Below are positions 37,633 to 47,726 of a stretch of 64,000 nt of DNA, piece after piece (position 1 is the first letter of the stretch; each line of letters starts with the position of its first letter). Under the pieces are notes generated by a model. It was not told the origin of the DNA and searched no databases. It saw only the letters and a list, made by a program, of their open reading frames with translations. The DNA is taken from NCBI RefSeq assembly GCF_002210105.1, contig NZ_AQQU01000001.1:62001-126000 (forward strand), read 5' to 3'. A program made the translations under genes and the position numbers. This stretch comes from Oceanicola sp. 22II-s10i (GTDB lineage: Bacteria; Pseudomonadota; Alphaproteobacteria; Rhodobacterales; Rhodobacteraceae).

Positions 37633-38160
37633 TCAGCTCGTCAGACCGCCTGCCGCGATGACCGTCACCGCGCGACGGTTCTTGGCATAGCAGGCCTCTT
37701 CGGAGCAGATTTCAATCGGGCGCTCCTTGCCGTAGCTCACGGTCTTGAGCCGGGTGCCGGCGACGCCCTTGGACAGCAGGTATTCCCGCACCGTGTTCGC
37801 GCGCCGCGCGCCGAGGGCGAGGTTGTATTCCCGCGTGCCCTGTTCGTCCGCGTGGCCTTCGATCGTGGCCTGGTAGTCGGTGTTGGTCAGCAGCCACTGG
37901 GCCTGCCCGTCCAGCGTGGCCCGGCCTTCGTCGGTCAGGGTCGACTGGTCGACGAGGAACAGCACGCGGTCACCGACGGCCTGCTGGAAATAGGCGGGCG
38001 AGGCCGGGTCGTTGGCGCTGCCGGGCACGACGCCCGCGCCGGCGCCGCTGCCGGCACCTCCGGCGCCAGCGCCGGCATTGTCGAACCTGTCCTTGTTGGA
38101 GCAGGCGGAAAGGGCGAGCGCGGCGATCAGCAGGATGGCCGCGCGGTTCAGAATGCTCAT
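37633..38160 (-). CDS. pal: Peptidoglycan-associated lipoprotein Pal
   Basis: Outer-membrane lipoprotein that binds peptidoglycan and the TolB protein. The 175 residues begin with a lipoprotein signal ending LSAC (lipidated Cys20), followed by a low-complexity Gly/Ala linker (GAGAGGAGSGAGAGVV), and an OmpA-like domain with IEGHADEQGTREYNLALGARRA near 108-129 and TVSYGKERPIEIC near 147, which holds the peptidoglycan-binding Asp/Arg residues. It lies between tolB and cpoB. Confidence 0.97.
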   Translation of the reverse strand: MSILNRAAILLIAALALSACSNKDRFDNAGAGAGGAGSGAGAGVVPGSANDPASPAYFQQAVGDRVLFLVDQSTLTDEGRATLDGQAQWLLTNTDYQATIEGHADEQGTREYNLALGARRANTVREYLLSKGVAGTRLKTVSYGKERPIEICSEEACYAKNRRAVTVIAAGGLTS

Positions 38161-38244
38161 GTCTCGTGCCTCGTTCTGGCGGATAGAGTTGTTATCGTTG
38201 GTTCGGGTCTTACCACAGGGCTTTCGCGAAAGGAACGCATGGCC

Positions 38245-39570
38245 CTAGTTCTGCAATGGCGACCACGCCGGGTCCGAGGCGCCGCCATCGGTGCGGACGC
38301 GTTTCAGGTTCCGGCCGGTGATGTCGACGGAGTAGAGCGACGACGCCCCCTGCGCGCCCTGCGTTTCGCGGGTGAACATGATGACGCGCCCGTTCGGCGA
38401 CCACGTCGGCCCCTCGTCGAGGAAGCTGGCGGTCAGCAGACGTTCCTCGGACCCGTCGGTGCGCATGACACCGATGTGGAACCGGCCCTTGGACTGTTTG
38501 GTAAAGGCGATCAGGTCGCCGCGCGGGCTCCAGACCGGGGTGCCGTAGCGGCCCTGACCGAAGGAGATGCGCGTCGCCTCGCCGCCGCTTGCGGACATGA
38601 CATAGACCTGCGGCGTGCCGGAGCGGTCGCTTTCGAACACGATGCGGCTGCCGTCGGGCGAAAAGCTGGGCGCGGTCTCGATCGAGGGCGCGTTGGTCAA
38701 CCGGGTCGACTGGCCCGAGGCGACGTTCATCATGTAGAGGTCGGTGTTGCCGCCCTGCTCCATCGAATAGACCACCGTCTGCCCGTTCGGACCAAAGCGC
38801 GGCGAGAAGGCCATGTTGCCGCCCTGCGTCGGCAGCACCCGCCGCCCCACGCTGGCGACGTCGAGCACGAAGATCTGCGGGCGTCCGGTTTCGTAGCTGG
38901 TGTAGAGCACCCGGTCGCCCGAGGGCGAGAACCGGGGCGCGAGCACGATGGACGCGCTGTCGGTCAGAAACTGCAGGTTCGCGCCGTCGTAATCCATGAT
39001 CGCGAGGCGCTTGCGGCGGTTGTCCTTGGGGCCCGTCTCGGACACGTAGACGACGCGGCTGTCGAAATAGCCGCCCTCGCCCGTGATCCGCGAATAGACC
39101 GCGTCGGCCACCTTGTGCGCCATGCGCCGCCAGCCCGCCTCGGTTCCGCTGAACTGCAGTCCCGAGCCAAGCTCCTGCCCCGCAAAGACGTCATAGAGCC
39201 GGAACTTGACCGTCAGCCGCCCGCCACCGTCCATGGACACCGCGCCGGTGATCAGCGCCTGCGCGTTGATCGCTTTCCAGTCGGCATACTGGACCGGGCT
39301 GGAAAAGCTGCTGACCTGGCTGATGTGGGCCGAGGCCGGGATTTCCCGGAACAGTCCCGTGCCGGTCAGATCCTCGGACACGACCCGCGCGATCTGCGCC
39401 GCCATCGACGCGGCCGCCGCGTTCTCGGGGACGAAGTTCGGGACGGCGAACGGCAGGGGTTCGATCACGCCTTCGGTGATCTCGATCCTGAGCGGACCAC
39501 CCTGGGCCAGTGCCGCGAGCGGGGCGATGGTAGCGAAAGCCGCGAGGGCGAGCGTCAAGAGGTGTCTCAT
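38245..39570 (-). CDS. tolB: Tol-Pal system beta-propeller protein TolB
   Basis: Periplasmic beta-propeller that shuttles between Pal and TolA. The 441 residues include a signal peptide (ATG 39570, cleavage after ALAQG near residue 23), an N-terminal alpha/beta domain ([20 protein letters not shown]), and six WD-like repeats from about 180, each with the (S/G)PDGxxI motif as in [14 protein letters not shown] and [16 protein letters not shown] joins its start to the tolA stop. Confidence 0.97.
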   Translation of the reverse strand: MRHLLTLALAAFATIAPLAALAQGGPLRIEITEGVIEPLPFAVPNFVPENAAAASMAAQIARVVSEDLTGTGLFREIPASAHISQVSSFSSPVQYADWKAINAQALITGAVSMDGGGRLTVKFRLYDVFAGQELGSGLQFSGTEAGWRRMAHKVADAVYSRITGEGGYFDSRVVYVSETGPKDNRRKRLAIMDYDGANLQFLTDSASIVLAPRFSPSGDRVLYTSYETGRPQIFVLDVASVGRRVLPTQGGNMAFSPRFGPNGQTVVYSMEQGGNTDLYMMNVASGQSTRLTNAPSIETAPSFSPDGSRIVFESDRSGTPQVYVMSASGGEATRISFGQGRYGTPVWSPRGDLIAFTKQSKGRFHIGVMRTDGSEERLLTASFLDEGPTWSPNGRVIMFTRETQGAQGASSLYSVDITGRNLKRVRTDGGASDPAWSPLQN

Positions 39571-40790
39571 TTGATCCGCATCTTCTCGGGGTTGAAGGTC
39601 ATGACGATTTCCCGCCAGTGATCGAACTTTTCGGTCGGCAGGCCGTAGCCGGTCGCGCCGCAACGGATGATCGCGCGGCGGGCCGCCTCGAACGCCTGAC
39701 GGGCCGAGGCGTCGCTGCCGCCCGAGGACGACACCATCCTGATGCTGCCAGACACGGGCCGCGCGTCCTCCGTCATGGTCACAGATACTTCCACGGTAAC
39801 GCGAAGCGCGTCAGAAGAAAGGCTACCGGTGTTCCAGCAGTTCGAAACCGCGACGCGAAGCGCCTCTTTTTCGGACCCGGTCATCGGCCGACCAGCAGGT
39901 GCGGTCGGTGCCGGATTGGACGTCTCGCCCCCGCCGAGCGCCTTTTCCAGCGCGGCGTTGATGGCTTTTTCGTCGTTCTTCGGCGCCGGTTTCGGATCGG
40001 GCTTCTTTTCCGCCGCCGGTTTCGGGGCGGGCTTGGGTTCGGCCGCAGGCTTCGGATCGGGTTTCTTCTCGGCGGCCGGCTTCAGCTCGGGCTTCGGTTC
40101 TGGCTTCGGCTCGGGCTCTGCCGCCGCGACGCGGACCGCCGGGCGGGCCTGCGGACGCTTGGACACGCTCGGCGCCAGCGTCTTGGGCTTCTCGGCCTCG
40201 GTCACGATCTCGGTCGTCGCTTCCTCAGGCGCGGTGGCTTCCTTTTCCTCGCGCTGTTCCTCGGCGGGCGCCTCCTCGGTCGCCGGCTCGCGCACGACCT
40301 CGTCGACCTTCACGTCCTGCTCGGGCCGCTCCACCGGGCGCGGAGCGACACGGGGCACGTCGCGGGGCGCGGGCTCCGGCGTGGGTTCGGGCTGAACCGC
40401 GGCGATATCCTCGCTCGGCGGCGTGATGTCGGGTGCACGGTCGGTGACCTCGGCGGGCTGCGGCGGGATCGGGTCCGGCTGAGCGGGCGTCGGATCCGGC
40501 TGTGCGGTCTCGGTCGGCGCGGGCTCGGCCTGTTCGGGCTGGCTGTCGGTCGTGTCGGACACCTCGGGCGGCGGCGTGCCCTCGTCGGGCGGCGGCGACG
40601 GCTCTTCGACCCCCGTCGCGGCCTCGGGCGGCTGCTGCGCGGACATCATCGCCGCGAATTCCTCGTTCGAGACCAGCGCGACCTCGGTCACCTCGATCTC
40701 GGGCGACGGCGGCACGGCGAAGGAGCCGAACAGCATCCAGCCGATCAGCCCCGCATGGGCGGCCCCGGATATGACGTGCCCGACATGCAA
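39567..40790 (-). CDS. tolA: Tol-Pal system protein TolA (cell-envelope energy transducer)
   Basis: Spans the periplasm and transmits proton-motive force from TolQR to Pal/TolB. The 407 residues begin at TTG with [22 protein letters not shown], one membrane helix near 8-26. A long low-complexity region (about residues 60-300), rich in Pro, Glu, Ala and Lys with [11 protein letters not shown] and repeated KPDPKPA/KPAPKPA units, forms an extended arm. The C-terminal domain has a cysteine pair ([18 protein letters not shown]) and is TonB/TolA-like. Confidence 0.93.
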   Translation of the reverse strand: MHVGHVISGAAHAGLIGWMLFGSFAVPPSPEIEVTEVALVSNEEFAAMMSAQQPPEAATGVEEPSPPPDEGTPPPEVSDTTDSQPEQAEPAPTETAQPDPTPAQPDPIPPQPAEVTDRAPDITPPSEDIAAVQPEPTPEPAPRDVPRVAPRPVERPEQDVKVDEVVREPATEEAPAEEQREEKEATAPEEATTEIVTEAEKPKTLAPSVSKRPQARPAVRVAAAEPEPKPEPKPELKPAAEKKPDPKPAAEPKPAPKPAAEKKPDPKPAPKNDEKAINAALEKALGGGETSNPAPTAPAGRPMTGSEKEALRVAVSNCWNTGSLSSDALRVTVEVSVTMTEDARPVSGSIRMVSSSGGSDASARQAFEAARRAIIRCGATGYGLPTEKFDHWREIVMTFNPEKMRIK

Positions 40791-40799
40791 AATGCGCCC

Positions 40800-41294
40800 C
40801 TAGTTCCCCGACGGCTGCGCGCCGGTGCCATCAAGCGCCGGGCCGCCGTTGTCGGTCACGAGGCCGATATTGGTGAAGCCACCACGGTTCAGCGCGCCCA
40901 TGACGACCGCCACCTCGGAATAAGGGACCGAGCCGTCCGCCCGCAGGTAGACGCGGTCGCCTTCACGCTCCGCCGCGATGGCGCGCAGCTTGGCGATCAG
41001 TTCGTCCGGCGCGACCTCGGTGGTCTGCAGCGTGATGGTCCCCTCGGCGGTCACCGTCACGGTCAAAGGCTCTTCCTGGTCCGAAGGCAGCGAACGGGCA
41101 GCCGTTTTGGGCAGCTGCACCGGAACGCCCACGACCATCAGCGGGGCGGCGACCATGAAGATGATCAGCAGCACCAGCATCACGTCCACGAAAGGCGTGA
41201 CGTTGATCTCGGCCATGGGACGGGCACGGCCGCCACGGCGGCGGCCCCGGCGGTGGTTGTCCCCGCCTTCCTTCTGTATCGCGGCGGCCCCCAT
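40800..41294 (-). CDS. tolR: Tol-Pal system protein TolR
   Basis: Inner-membrane partner of TolQ in the proton-driven motor. The 164 residues have a basic N terminus (RRGRRRGGRARPMAEINVTPFVD), a single transmembrane helix near 37-56 with the conserved Asp in VDVMLVLLIIFMVAAPLM (residue about 37), and a periplasmic ExbD/TolR domain (VPVQLPKTAARSLPS). It is one base downstream of tolQ and 9 bases before tolA. Confidence 0.96.
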   Translation of the reverse strand: MGAAAIQKEGGDNHRRGRRRGGRARPMAEINVTPFVDVMLVLLIIFMVAAPLMVVGVPVQLPKTAARSLPSDQEEPLTVTVTAEGTITLQTTEVAPDELIAKLRAIAAEREGDRVYLRADGSVPYSEVAVVMGALNRGGFTNIGLVTDNGGPALDGTGAQPSGN

Positions 41295-41295
41295 A

Positions 41296-41994
41296 TCAGG
41301 CGGCGTCCAGTTGCCGGCTGAGGATGGTCGAGAATTCGTCCGCGAAGGCTTCGTAGTTGCCGACGATACGGTCCGCGTCGGTCGACAGCTTGTTGTAGAA
41401 GATCACCGCCGGAATGGCCGCGACCAGCCCCAGTGCGGTGGCCAGCAGCGCCTCGGCGATACCGGGGGCCACGACGGCAAGGTTGGTGTTCTGCTGTTCG
41501 GCAATGCCGATGAAGGCGTGCATGATGCCCCAGACCGTCCCGAACAGGCCGACGAACGGCGCGGTGGAGCCGACGGTGGCCAGCACCGGCAGGCCACTCT
41601 GCAGCCGTTCGGATTCCTTGGCGATCGCGACGTCCATGCTGCGGTCGATCCGCGCCTGCGCCCCGGCGATCAACGCGCCGTCGTCGCGGTGCGACCGGCG
41701 CCATTCGGTCATGCCGCTGGCGAAGATGCGCTGTGACCGGCCCCTCGGATCGGCGCCGATCTGGTCATAGAGCTCGTCCAGCGGCTCGCCCGACCAGAAC
41801 TCCCGGTCGAACCGCGCCGCCTCGCGCCGGGCGGACCGGTAGGCGATGATTTTCTGGATGATGATCGACCACGACCAGAAGCTCGCGAAGATCAGCATGA
41901 TCATCACGATCTTCACGGTGAAGGTCGATTGCGCGAATAGCGCCCACATGGAGAAATCCATCCCCTGTCCGAGGGCGAGACTTTCTGTTTCCAT
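41296..41994 (-). CDS. tolQ: Tol-Pal system protein TolQ
   Basis: Three-helix motor protein of the Tol-Pal system (MotA/TolQ/ExbB family). The 232 residues start at ATG 41994. Helices lie near residues 16-38 (VKIVMIMLIFASFWSWSIII), 134-156 and 168-190, with the family motif VATVGSTAPFVGLFGTVWGIMHAF near 134. The upstream region holds a candidate promoter. The gene is the head of the unit tolQ, tolR, tolA, tolB, pal, cpoB, tilS, ftsH. Confidence 0.97.
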   Translation of the reverse strand: METESLALGQGMDFSMWALFAQSTFTVKIVMIMLIFASFWSWSIIIQKIIAYRSARREAARFDREFWSGEPLDELYDQIGADPRGRSQRIFASGMTEWRRSHRDDGALIAGAQARIDRSMDVAIAKESERLQSGLPVLATVGSTAPFVGLFGTVWGIMHAFIGIAEQQNTNLAVVAPGIAEALLATALGLVAAIPAVIFYNKLSTDADRIVGNYEAFADEFSTILSRQLDAA

Positions 41995-42058
41995 TCTGCC
42001 TGCTCGTTGCTGTCGGCCCGCCTTGATGGCGTCTTTATTCGGCCCGATTGCGCAGGAA

Positions 42059-42086
42059 AATACAGTAAAGCAATTGCAAACGCCAA
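42059..42086 (-). promoter_or_regulatory. Candidate sigma-70 promoter of the tolQ unit
   Basis: On the minus strand TTGGCG (42086-42081) and TGTATT (42064-42059) are 16 bases apart, in an A+T-richer island within a GC-rich region. Transcription would begin about 60 bases before tolQ ATG 41994. The ybgC gene ends at 42120 just upstream, so tol transcripts may also come from read-through. Confidence 0.4.
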
Positions 42087-42119
42087 CACATTGCCGCGAG
42101 TGACTTCGCGGTGATGCTT

Positions 42120-42509
42120 TCAGTGCATCAGCAGGCGGATATTTGCCGGAAGCCTCACGGGATGACCGGTTTCTGACAGAGCGACGAGTGTAACGTGAGC
42201 GGTGAACAGCACTTCGCCGTCGCGCAGGACGTCCTGTTTCAGCACGATCCGCGCCCCGGTCACCGCTTCGGTCGTGGTGTGGACGGTCAGCTGATCGTCG
42301 AACCGGGCGGGCGAGATATAGTCGGCCTCGACCCGGCGGACGGCGAACACGATGCCGTCCTCGGCCTTCATCCTGACCTGGTCGATGCCCAGCGTCCGGA
42401 CCCATTCGCTGCGGGCCCGTTCGATGAACTTCAGGTAGTTCGCATAGTAGACGATCCCGGCCAGATCGGTGTCCTCGTAGTAGACCCGCAGGTCGAACCG
42501 GTGCTCCAT
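42120..42509 (-). CDS. ybgC: YbgC-type acyl-CoA thioesterase (tol-pal-associated)
   Basis: A 129-residue hotdog-fold thioesterase. The YbgC signature YYEDTDLAGIVYYANYLKFIERARSEW at residues 9-35 includes the catalytic Asp in the ED-TDLAG loop. It hydrolyses acyl-CoA or acyl-ACP in the cytosol and is usually the first gene of the tol-pal locus, as here. Its function in the Tol system is unknown. It lies 11 bases after the 209-residue unknown gene. Confidence 0.95.
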   Translation of the reverse strand: MEHRFDLRVYYEDTDLAGIVYYANYLKFIERARSEWVRTLGIDQVRMKAEDGIVFAVRRVEADYISPARFDDQLTVHTTTEAVTGARIVLKQDVLRDGEVLFTAHVTLVALSETGHPVRLPANIRLLMH

Positions 42510-42520
42510 CCTCGTCCCCT

Positions 42521-43150
42521 TCAGTGTCCCGTCAGCCCCATCCGGGCCGAGAGCCTCAGCGCGTGGCTGGCGTCGTCCGCGGCCACCGGCATCACCGGTT
42601 CATAGGCCGCGCGCATCAAAGCCGCGACGTCCGGATGCAGCAGCGCGTCGCCCCCGCCCTGCGGCACCGCCAGCGGGCTGCGGTCGCGGAACGCCCCCGG
42701 CCCCCAGAGCAGCAGCGCCTTGACCGCCTGCTCCAGCCCGAGATCGGCGGCGGGCTGGTCGGCCAGCCCCCCGGCCATCCGCAGGAACACGAAGGCCGCC
42801 TTGATCCCGCCCGCCTCGTCAAAGCGGAAGGTCCGGTACTGCAGCGCGCCGCCCTGTTCCAGCCGGGGCAGCAGGTCGTGCAGATCGGGGATCATCCGGT
42901 CGAGGTTGTCGAGCGCGGCAAGATCCTGCCAGTCCCGCAGGAAAAAGATCATCAGGTTCGCGCCCAGTTCGGCATCCGTCTCGGCCATCCTGTGACCGGC
43001 GGCAAAGACCGTCGCCTCGATCGCCGCCTTCAGCACGCCGAGCGTCTGCTGTTCGACGCCGAAGATCACCGGCACGACGGGCCGGGACCAGCGGGCGAAA
43101 CGGTAGCCTTCGGGCGTGGTGAACAGGCTCTCGATCTCGTCAGGCGTCAT
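42521..43150 (-). CDS. Protein of unknown function between MazG-like gene and ybgC
   Basis: A 209-residue soluble, mostly helical protein that starts at ATG 43150, overlapping the upstream gene end by 11 bases. Notable segments are RFARWSRPVVPVIFGVEQQT near residues 18-37, DAELGANLMIFFLRDWQDLAALDNLDRMI near 59-87, and a C-terminal ALRLSARMGLTGH. I do not recognise a catalytic motif. Placed between ruvB/MazG-like and ybgC genes, it is probably co-transcribed with them; the context does not reveal a role. Confidence 0.8.
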   Translation of the reverse strand: MTPDEIESLFTTPEGYRFARWSRPVVPVIFGVEQQTLGVLKAAIEATVFAAGHRMAETDAELGANLMIFFLRDWQDLAALDNLDRMIPDLHDLLPRLEQGGALQYRTFRFDEAGGIKAAFVFLRMAGGLADQPAADLGLEQAVKALLLWGPGAFRDRSPLAVPQGGGDALLHPDVAALMRAAYEPVMPVAADDASHALRLSARMGLTGH

Positions 43151-43450
43151 CGCGCGGCTCCAGGTAGCGGCCCCATTTCCGTTCGAACGCGGTGTCCAGA
43201 TCGACGCCGAACCGGTCGCAATAGACCAGCAGGAAGCCGAAGAGATCGGCAAGTTCGTCCTCCAGCGCCTGCCGCGCGTCACCATCTCCGCCCCGCGACA
43301 GCCCGTGCAGGCGCAGATGCGCACCGACCGCCTCGCCCGCCTCCTCGGCGATCTTGCCGATGTAGAAGGCCGGGTCGTCCGCGATGCCAAAGCTGTCGCG
43401 GTAAATGGCATTGACCCGCGCGGCGCGGGCCTGAAGCGCGCTGAGGTCGG

Positions 43451-43454
<4 letters not shown>
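43140..43454 (-). CDS. MazG-like nucleotide pyrophosphohydrolase-type protein
   Basis: A 104-residue protein of the all-alpha NTP-pyrophosphohydrolase fold. The metal-binding helix pattern reads [16 protein letters not shown] near residues 35-50 (E-E-x-x-E) and [21 protein letters not shown] near 62-82 (E-D-E-x-x-D), as in MazG and MazG-like enzymes that remove non-canonical NTPs. It overlaps ruvB by 4 bases. The link to DNA repair is plausible (nucleotide-pool cleansing next to ruvCAB) but is an inference. Confidence 0.82.
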
Positions 43455-44479
<1,025 letters not shown>

Positions 44480-44540
44480 CGCCGCGCCCCCAGCGAGGCG
44501 CGCGCGTCAGGGCGCGATGAGCGGTCGGGTCCGGTCATTC

Positions 44541-45212
44541 CTATCCTTTCGGCGCCAGCAGGCGCAGCGCGGCGCGGATCAGGGCGGGGGTGTCGGCCTC
44601 GGGCGTCGCGCCCGCCGCCTCCGCCACGGCCGAAGCCGCCTCACCCGGCGCATAGCCGAGGTTGGTCAGCGCCGACAAGGCCTCGGCCTGTGCCGCGCCG
44701 CTGCCCTGCGCCCTGGCCGGTGCCGGACGGGGGGTCGCGACAGGGTCCGCATCGTCGATCACCGCGTCCGGCGCCGAGGCGGCCGCGCCGCGACCGGACA
44801 TCGCCATGACCGCGGGGGCCTTGTCCTTCAGCTCGATCACCACCCGCTGCGCCGTCTTGGGCCCGATCCCCTTGGCCGCCTTCACCGCGTTCCAGTCACC
44901 GAGCGCGATCGCCCGGCTGACGCCCTCCGGCCCGAGCGCACCGAGTATGGCGAGCGAGGCCTTCGCCCCCACGCCCTGCACCGTCATCAGCAGCCGATGC
45001 CATTCCTTCTCGACCAGGGTCGGAAAACCGAAGAGCTGCAGGACATCCTCGCGCACCAGCAGGTCGGTATAGAGCGCCACGGCCTCGCCGACGCCGGGCA
45101 GTGACGCCAGTACCCGGTCCGAGCAATAGACCAGATACCCGACCCCCTTCACGTCGATCAGAACGTGATCGTCCGCGCGATAGTCGATCCGGCCGGAAAT
45201 CTTGCCGATCAT
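44541..45212 (-). CDS. ruvA: Holliday junction DNA helicase RuvA subunit
   Basis: Binds the four-way junction and loads RuvB. The 223 residues begin [12 protein letters not shown], have the HhH region [18 protein letters not shown] near 79-96 and [17 protein letters not shown] near 115-131, an unusually long Ala/Pro-rich linker near 135-170, and the C-terminal domain III ([23 protein letters not shown]) that contacts RuvB. ATG 45212 overlaps the ruvC stop by 4 bases. Confidence 0.96.
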   Translation of the reverse strand: MIGKISGRIDYRADDHVLIDVKGVGYLVYCSDRVLASLPGVGEAVALYTDLLVREDVLQLFGFPTLVEKEWHRLLMTVQGVGAKASLAILGALGPEGVSRAIALGDWNAVKAAKGIGPKTAQRVVIELKDKAPAVMAMSGRGAAASAPDAVIDDADPVATPRPAPARAQGSGAAQAEALSALTNLGYAPGEAASAVAEAAGATPEADTPALIRAALRLLAPKG

Positions 45213-45709
45213 GCCCGCACCTTCGCCTGCGCGATGGCCCGGCCCGTCCCGAGGTGGAGCGCGTGGCAGATGGCGATGGCCAGCGCATCCGCCGCGTCCG
45301 GGCCCGCGATCTCGGCCCCCGGCAGTTGCAGACGGACCATGTGCAGCACCTGCTGCTTCTGCGCGTGGCCGACACCGACCACCGACTTCTTGACCGTGTT
45401 CGGCGCATATTCCCCAACCGCCAGCCCCGCCGCCGCCGGCACCAGCAGCGCGATGCCCCGTGCCTGCCCCAGCTTCAGCGTGCCCGCACCGTCGCGGTTG
45501 ACGAAGACCTGTTCCACCGCCGCCGCGTCGGGCTGATAAGCCGCGACCACCTCGGTCAGCTGGCGGTGCAGGGACAGCAGGCGTTCGGCCAGCGTGTCGC
45601 CGTCGCCCTGGCAGATTCCGTTTCCGATATGGGAAATCCGGCTGCCGTCGACGCGAATCACGCCCCAGCCAAGATTGCGCAAACCGGGGTCGATCCCCAA
45701 AACCCGCAT
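45209..45709 (-). CDS. ruvC: Crossover junction endodeoxyribonuclease RuvC
   Basis: Resolves Holliday junctions. The 166 residues start [18 protein letters not shown] (catalytic Asp7), have [10 protein letters not shown] near 63-72 (catalytic Glu), [16 protein letters not shown] near 105, and [16 protein letters not shown] near 137-152 (catalytic Asp pair). The order ruvC-ruvA-ruvB with overlaps is the alphaproteobacterial arrangement. The frame is open upstream of ATG 45709, but that part does not resemble RuvC. Confidence 0.97.
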   Translation of the reverse strand: MRVLGIDPGLRNLGWGVIRVDGSRISHIGNGICQGDGDTLAERLLSLHRQLTEVVAAYQPDAAAVEQVFVNRDGAGTLKLGQARGIALLVPAAAGLAVGEYAPNTVKKSVVGVGHAQKQQVLHMVRLQLPGAEIAGPDAADALAIAICHALHLGTGRAIAQAKVRA

Positions 45710-46053
45710 TGCCAGCCCCTTCTGCCCGTCCCGGATGGCTCCGGTGTGTCTTTGATGCGACGCTAGCACGAAACGGGAACATCCGCCAAGGACAAAGACC
45801 CGGTGCCCCGCGCAAGCAGAAAATTCGACATTCGGGTGACACTCGCGACATCCGCAGTCTGAAAACGTCATTTCCGACGCCGTTAGCGACAGCCAATTCG
45901 GCAGATTTATGACGTATTTTCATGCCCTTACGGAACTTCTGAGTCATGCAGAAAACGCATGCGGCCTATGCAAATCGCGCTGCTTGTTTTGTGTGCAGTT
46001 TGAGAATACCTGCCGCGCCATCAAGACAAACACCGCGAACAAGGATTTGCACA
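45710..46053 (+). other. 344-base intergenic region between ruvC and the DUF1127 gene
   Basis: The longest stretch without a gene. It is less GC-rich than its flanks, particularly at 45900-46050. It must carry the promoters of ruvC (minus) and of the DUF1127 gene (plus). A TTGTTT at 45984-45989 and an AATACC at 46005-46010 are too close for a good sigma-70 promoter. A 132-codon frame from 45909 has cysteine-rich but non-protein-like sequence and runs over the DUF1127 gene in another frame; I do not accept it. I see no structured RNA. Confidence 0.6.
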
Positions 46054-46260
46054 ATGGCTGCACAATACATCTCGGGCACGCAGGCCGCTTCTGCTGTCCT
46101 CTATGGCCGCATCGGCCGGTTCATCTCGAACGCCATCATCACCGTCGCCGACTGGAACGACGCGCGGGTGACCCGCAACGCGCTGTCGCGCCTGACGGAT
46201 CGCGAACTGGACGACATCGGCCTGTGCCGGGGCGACATCGACGACGTCACCGCCCGCTGA
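46054..46260 (+). CDS. DUF1127 small protein
   Basis: A 68-residue basic protein with the DUF1127 core TRNALSRLTDRELDDIGLCRGDIDDVTAR at its C terminus, broken here as RLTDRELDDIGL followed by CRGDIDDV. The N-terminal half (SAVLYGRIGRFISNAI) is amphipathic. I use ATG 46054 with AAGGA 11 bases upstream and reject an earlier ATG at 45946. DUF1127 proteins bind RNA or regulate phosphate and stress responses in Agrobacterium and Rhodobacter. A clean terminator follows. Confidence 0.9.
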   Translation: MAAQYISGTQAASAVLYGRIGRFISNAIITVADWNDARVTRNALSRLTDRELDDIGLCRGDIDDVTAR

Positions 46261-46305
46261 GTCATCGGACCCTCCGGGGCCATTGCTGCCGCAGCCCCGG
46301 AAAGT

Positions 46306-46337
46306 AAAAAGCCGCACCCGAAAGGGCGCGGCTTTTT
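46306..46337 (+). terminator. Rho-independent terminator with GAAA tetraloop
   Basis: Outer arms AAAAAGCCGC (46306-46315) and GCGGCTTTTT (46328-46337), an A-C mismatch, then an inner CCC/GGG stem closed by a GAAA tetraloop. It lies 45 bases after the DUF1127 stop and the run of T lies at the plus-strand 3' side. The A-run on the other arm means it could also act in reverse for the convergent 46360-46710 gene. Confidence 0.9.
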
Positions 46338-46359
46338 CTTTTGGGGGATGACAGCTGCG

Positions 46360-46710
46360 TCAGCTGACGAAGGGCGCGATGAAATCCGTCATCATGCGGG
46401 TCACCGGGTCGATCTGCATCAGCGTCGCGCCGATCTTCTCGACGGTCTCGCCCTGCGCCAGCGATGCCAGCTTGGCCGCATAGCCTGCCTCGCCCATCCG
46501 GATCAGCAGGAAAACCTTGTACCCGATCACGCCGGCCAGCAGGCCGATGACGTATTTCATCGGGACCCGCTTGCGCAGCGGTTTGCGGTCCGGGACGAGG
46601 TCGATCAGACCGTCCTTGCGGACCTTGGGATGATAGCCGCCCTCCAGCGACCGCGCCCTGCGGTCGATGAATTTCAGGCGGTCCTGAAAGCTTTTCATAG
46701 CCACGCTCAT
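46360..46710 (-). CDS. Small membrane protein of unknown function
   Basis: A 116-residue protein with a basic N-terminal half (KSFQDRLKFIDRRARSLEGG; RKPLRKRVPMK), one transmembrane helix near residues 52-70 (YVIGLLAGVIGYKVFLLI), and a C-terminal tail of about 45 residues. A CxxC or other motif is absent. It is upstream of the DUF1127 terminator and convergent with it. I do not recognise the family; the helix and codon pattern support a real gene. Confidence 0.72.
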   Translation of the reverse strand: MSVAMKSFQDRLKFIDRRARSLEGGYHPKVRKDGLIDLVPDRKPLRKRVPMKYVIGLLAGVIGYKVFLLIRMGEAGYAAKLASLAQGETVEKIGATLMQIDPVTRMMTDFIAPFVS

Positions 46711-46733
46711 TGCACTGCCTCGATCAGAAATTT

Positions 46734-46750
46734 GACGTTTGGGTAACGTC
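46734..46750. promoter_or_regulatory. Inverted repeat upstream of the small membrane-protein gene
   Basis: Perfect 6-bp arms GACGTT and AACGTC around TGGGT, 24 bases before ATG 46710 and 55 bases beyond the prmA 3' end. Its position is that of an operator for the gene starting at 46710. No matching regulator is recognisable and the repeat could be chance. Confidence 0.3.
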
Positions 46751-46804
46751 GAAATAAGGCAATTTCGTGGCTGCGCGGATTTCCGCCGTCCGAATGAGGC
46801 TTAT

Positions 46805-47677
46805 TTACAAGGACTTCTGCAGAGTCAGCGTCGTCCAGTCGCCGATCCGTTCACAATGCGCCTGCTTCAATCCGCATTGTTCGTAGGCCCGCAACACCTC
46901 CTCGGCCTGCTCGTTCAGAAGGCCCGACAGAATCGCGTAACCGCCCCGCGACAGGTGGCCCGAGACATCGGGTGCGAGGTCGATCAGGGGCGCCTTGAGG
47001 ATGTTGGCGAGGATCAGGTCATACGGCGCCGCCGCCGCGATGGCGGGATGGCCAAAGCCCGTCGCCTCGACACAGGTCACCCGTCCGGCCATGCCGTTGG
47101 CGGCGAGGTTCGCATCGGCCACCTCGACCGCGACCGGGTCGATGTCGCCCGCGACCGGCGTGATGTCCCAGACCCGTGCGGCGGCCATGGCCAGCACCGC
47201 CGTCCCGCAGCCGATGTCGGCGACGGCGACCGGGTTCAGCCCCTCGGTCGCCAGCCGGTCGATGGCCCTCAGACAGCCCTGCGTGGTGCCGTGGTGGCCG
47301 GTGCCGAAGGCCATCGCCGCCTCGATCAGCAGGGGGATCTTGTCGCCGGGCACCTTGTCCGCGTCATGGCTGCCGTAGACGAAAAACCGTCCGGCGACGA
47401 CCGGCGACAGCTCCCGCTTCACATGCGCGACCCAGTCGGTTTCCGGCAGTTCCGATACGGTGAAATCCTTGGCCCCGTGCACCATGGCCAGCAGCGCCAG
47501 TCCGGCCTCGTCCGGCGCCTCGGTGAAGTAGCCGCCGACCTCCCACAACCCGCTGTCGTCCTCGATCTCGAAGACGCCGACACCGGTCGGTTCCGGGATC
47601 AGGGTTTCCAGCGCCTCGCCGAGGGCTTCGGCGGAGGCCTTGCCGGGAAGGGTGGTCAGGGCGGTGTAGGTGGGCAT
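46805..47677 (-). CDS. prmA: Ribosomal protein L11 methyltransferase
   Basis: Trimethylates L11 using SAM. The 290 residues consist of an N-terminal substrate-recognition domain (about residues 1-95), and a Rossmann methyltransferase domain with AFGTGHHGTTQGCLRAID near 131-148, motif I AVADIGCGTAVLAMAAARV near 161-179, and YDLILANILKAPLIDLAP near 235. The family usually has LDLGCGSGxL for motif I; ADIGCGTAVL is a conservative variant. It is 49 bases downstream of the MATE gene. Confidence 0.93.
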   Translation of the reverse strand: MPTYTALTTLPGKASAEALGEALETLIPEPTGVGVFEIEDDSGLWEVGGYFTEAPDEAGLALLAMVHGAKDFTVSELPETDWVAHVKRELSPVVAGRFFVYGSHDADKVPGDKIPLLIEAAMAFGTGHHGTTQGCLRAIDRLATEGLNPVAVADIGCGTAVLAMAAARVWDITPVAGDIDPVAVEVADANLAANGMAGRVTCVEATGFGHPAIAAAAPYDLILANILKAPLIDLAPDVSGHLSRGGYAILSGLLNEQAEEVLRAYEQCGLKQAHCERIGDWTTLTLQKSL

Positions 47678-47726
47678 CGGCGGTCTCCTTGCGGTGCGTT
47701 GCGCTTAGGTCCCGCCGGGACCTGCG

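Noticed and set aside
39618-41321. Long plus-strand frame opposite the tol genes
   Set aside because: Arginine-rich antisense shadow of tolA and tolR; the minus-strand genes are unambiguous.
45909-46307. A 132-codon cysteine-rich plus-strand frame
   Set aside because: Its second half is the DUF1127 gene in another frame, it has no good ribosome-binding site and no protein-like pattern.
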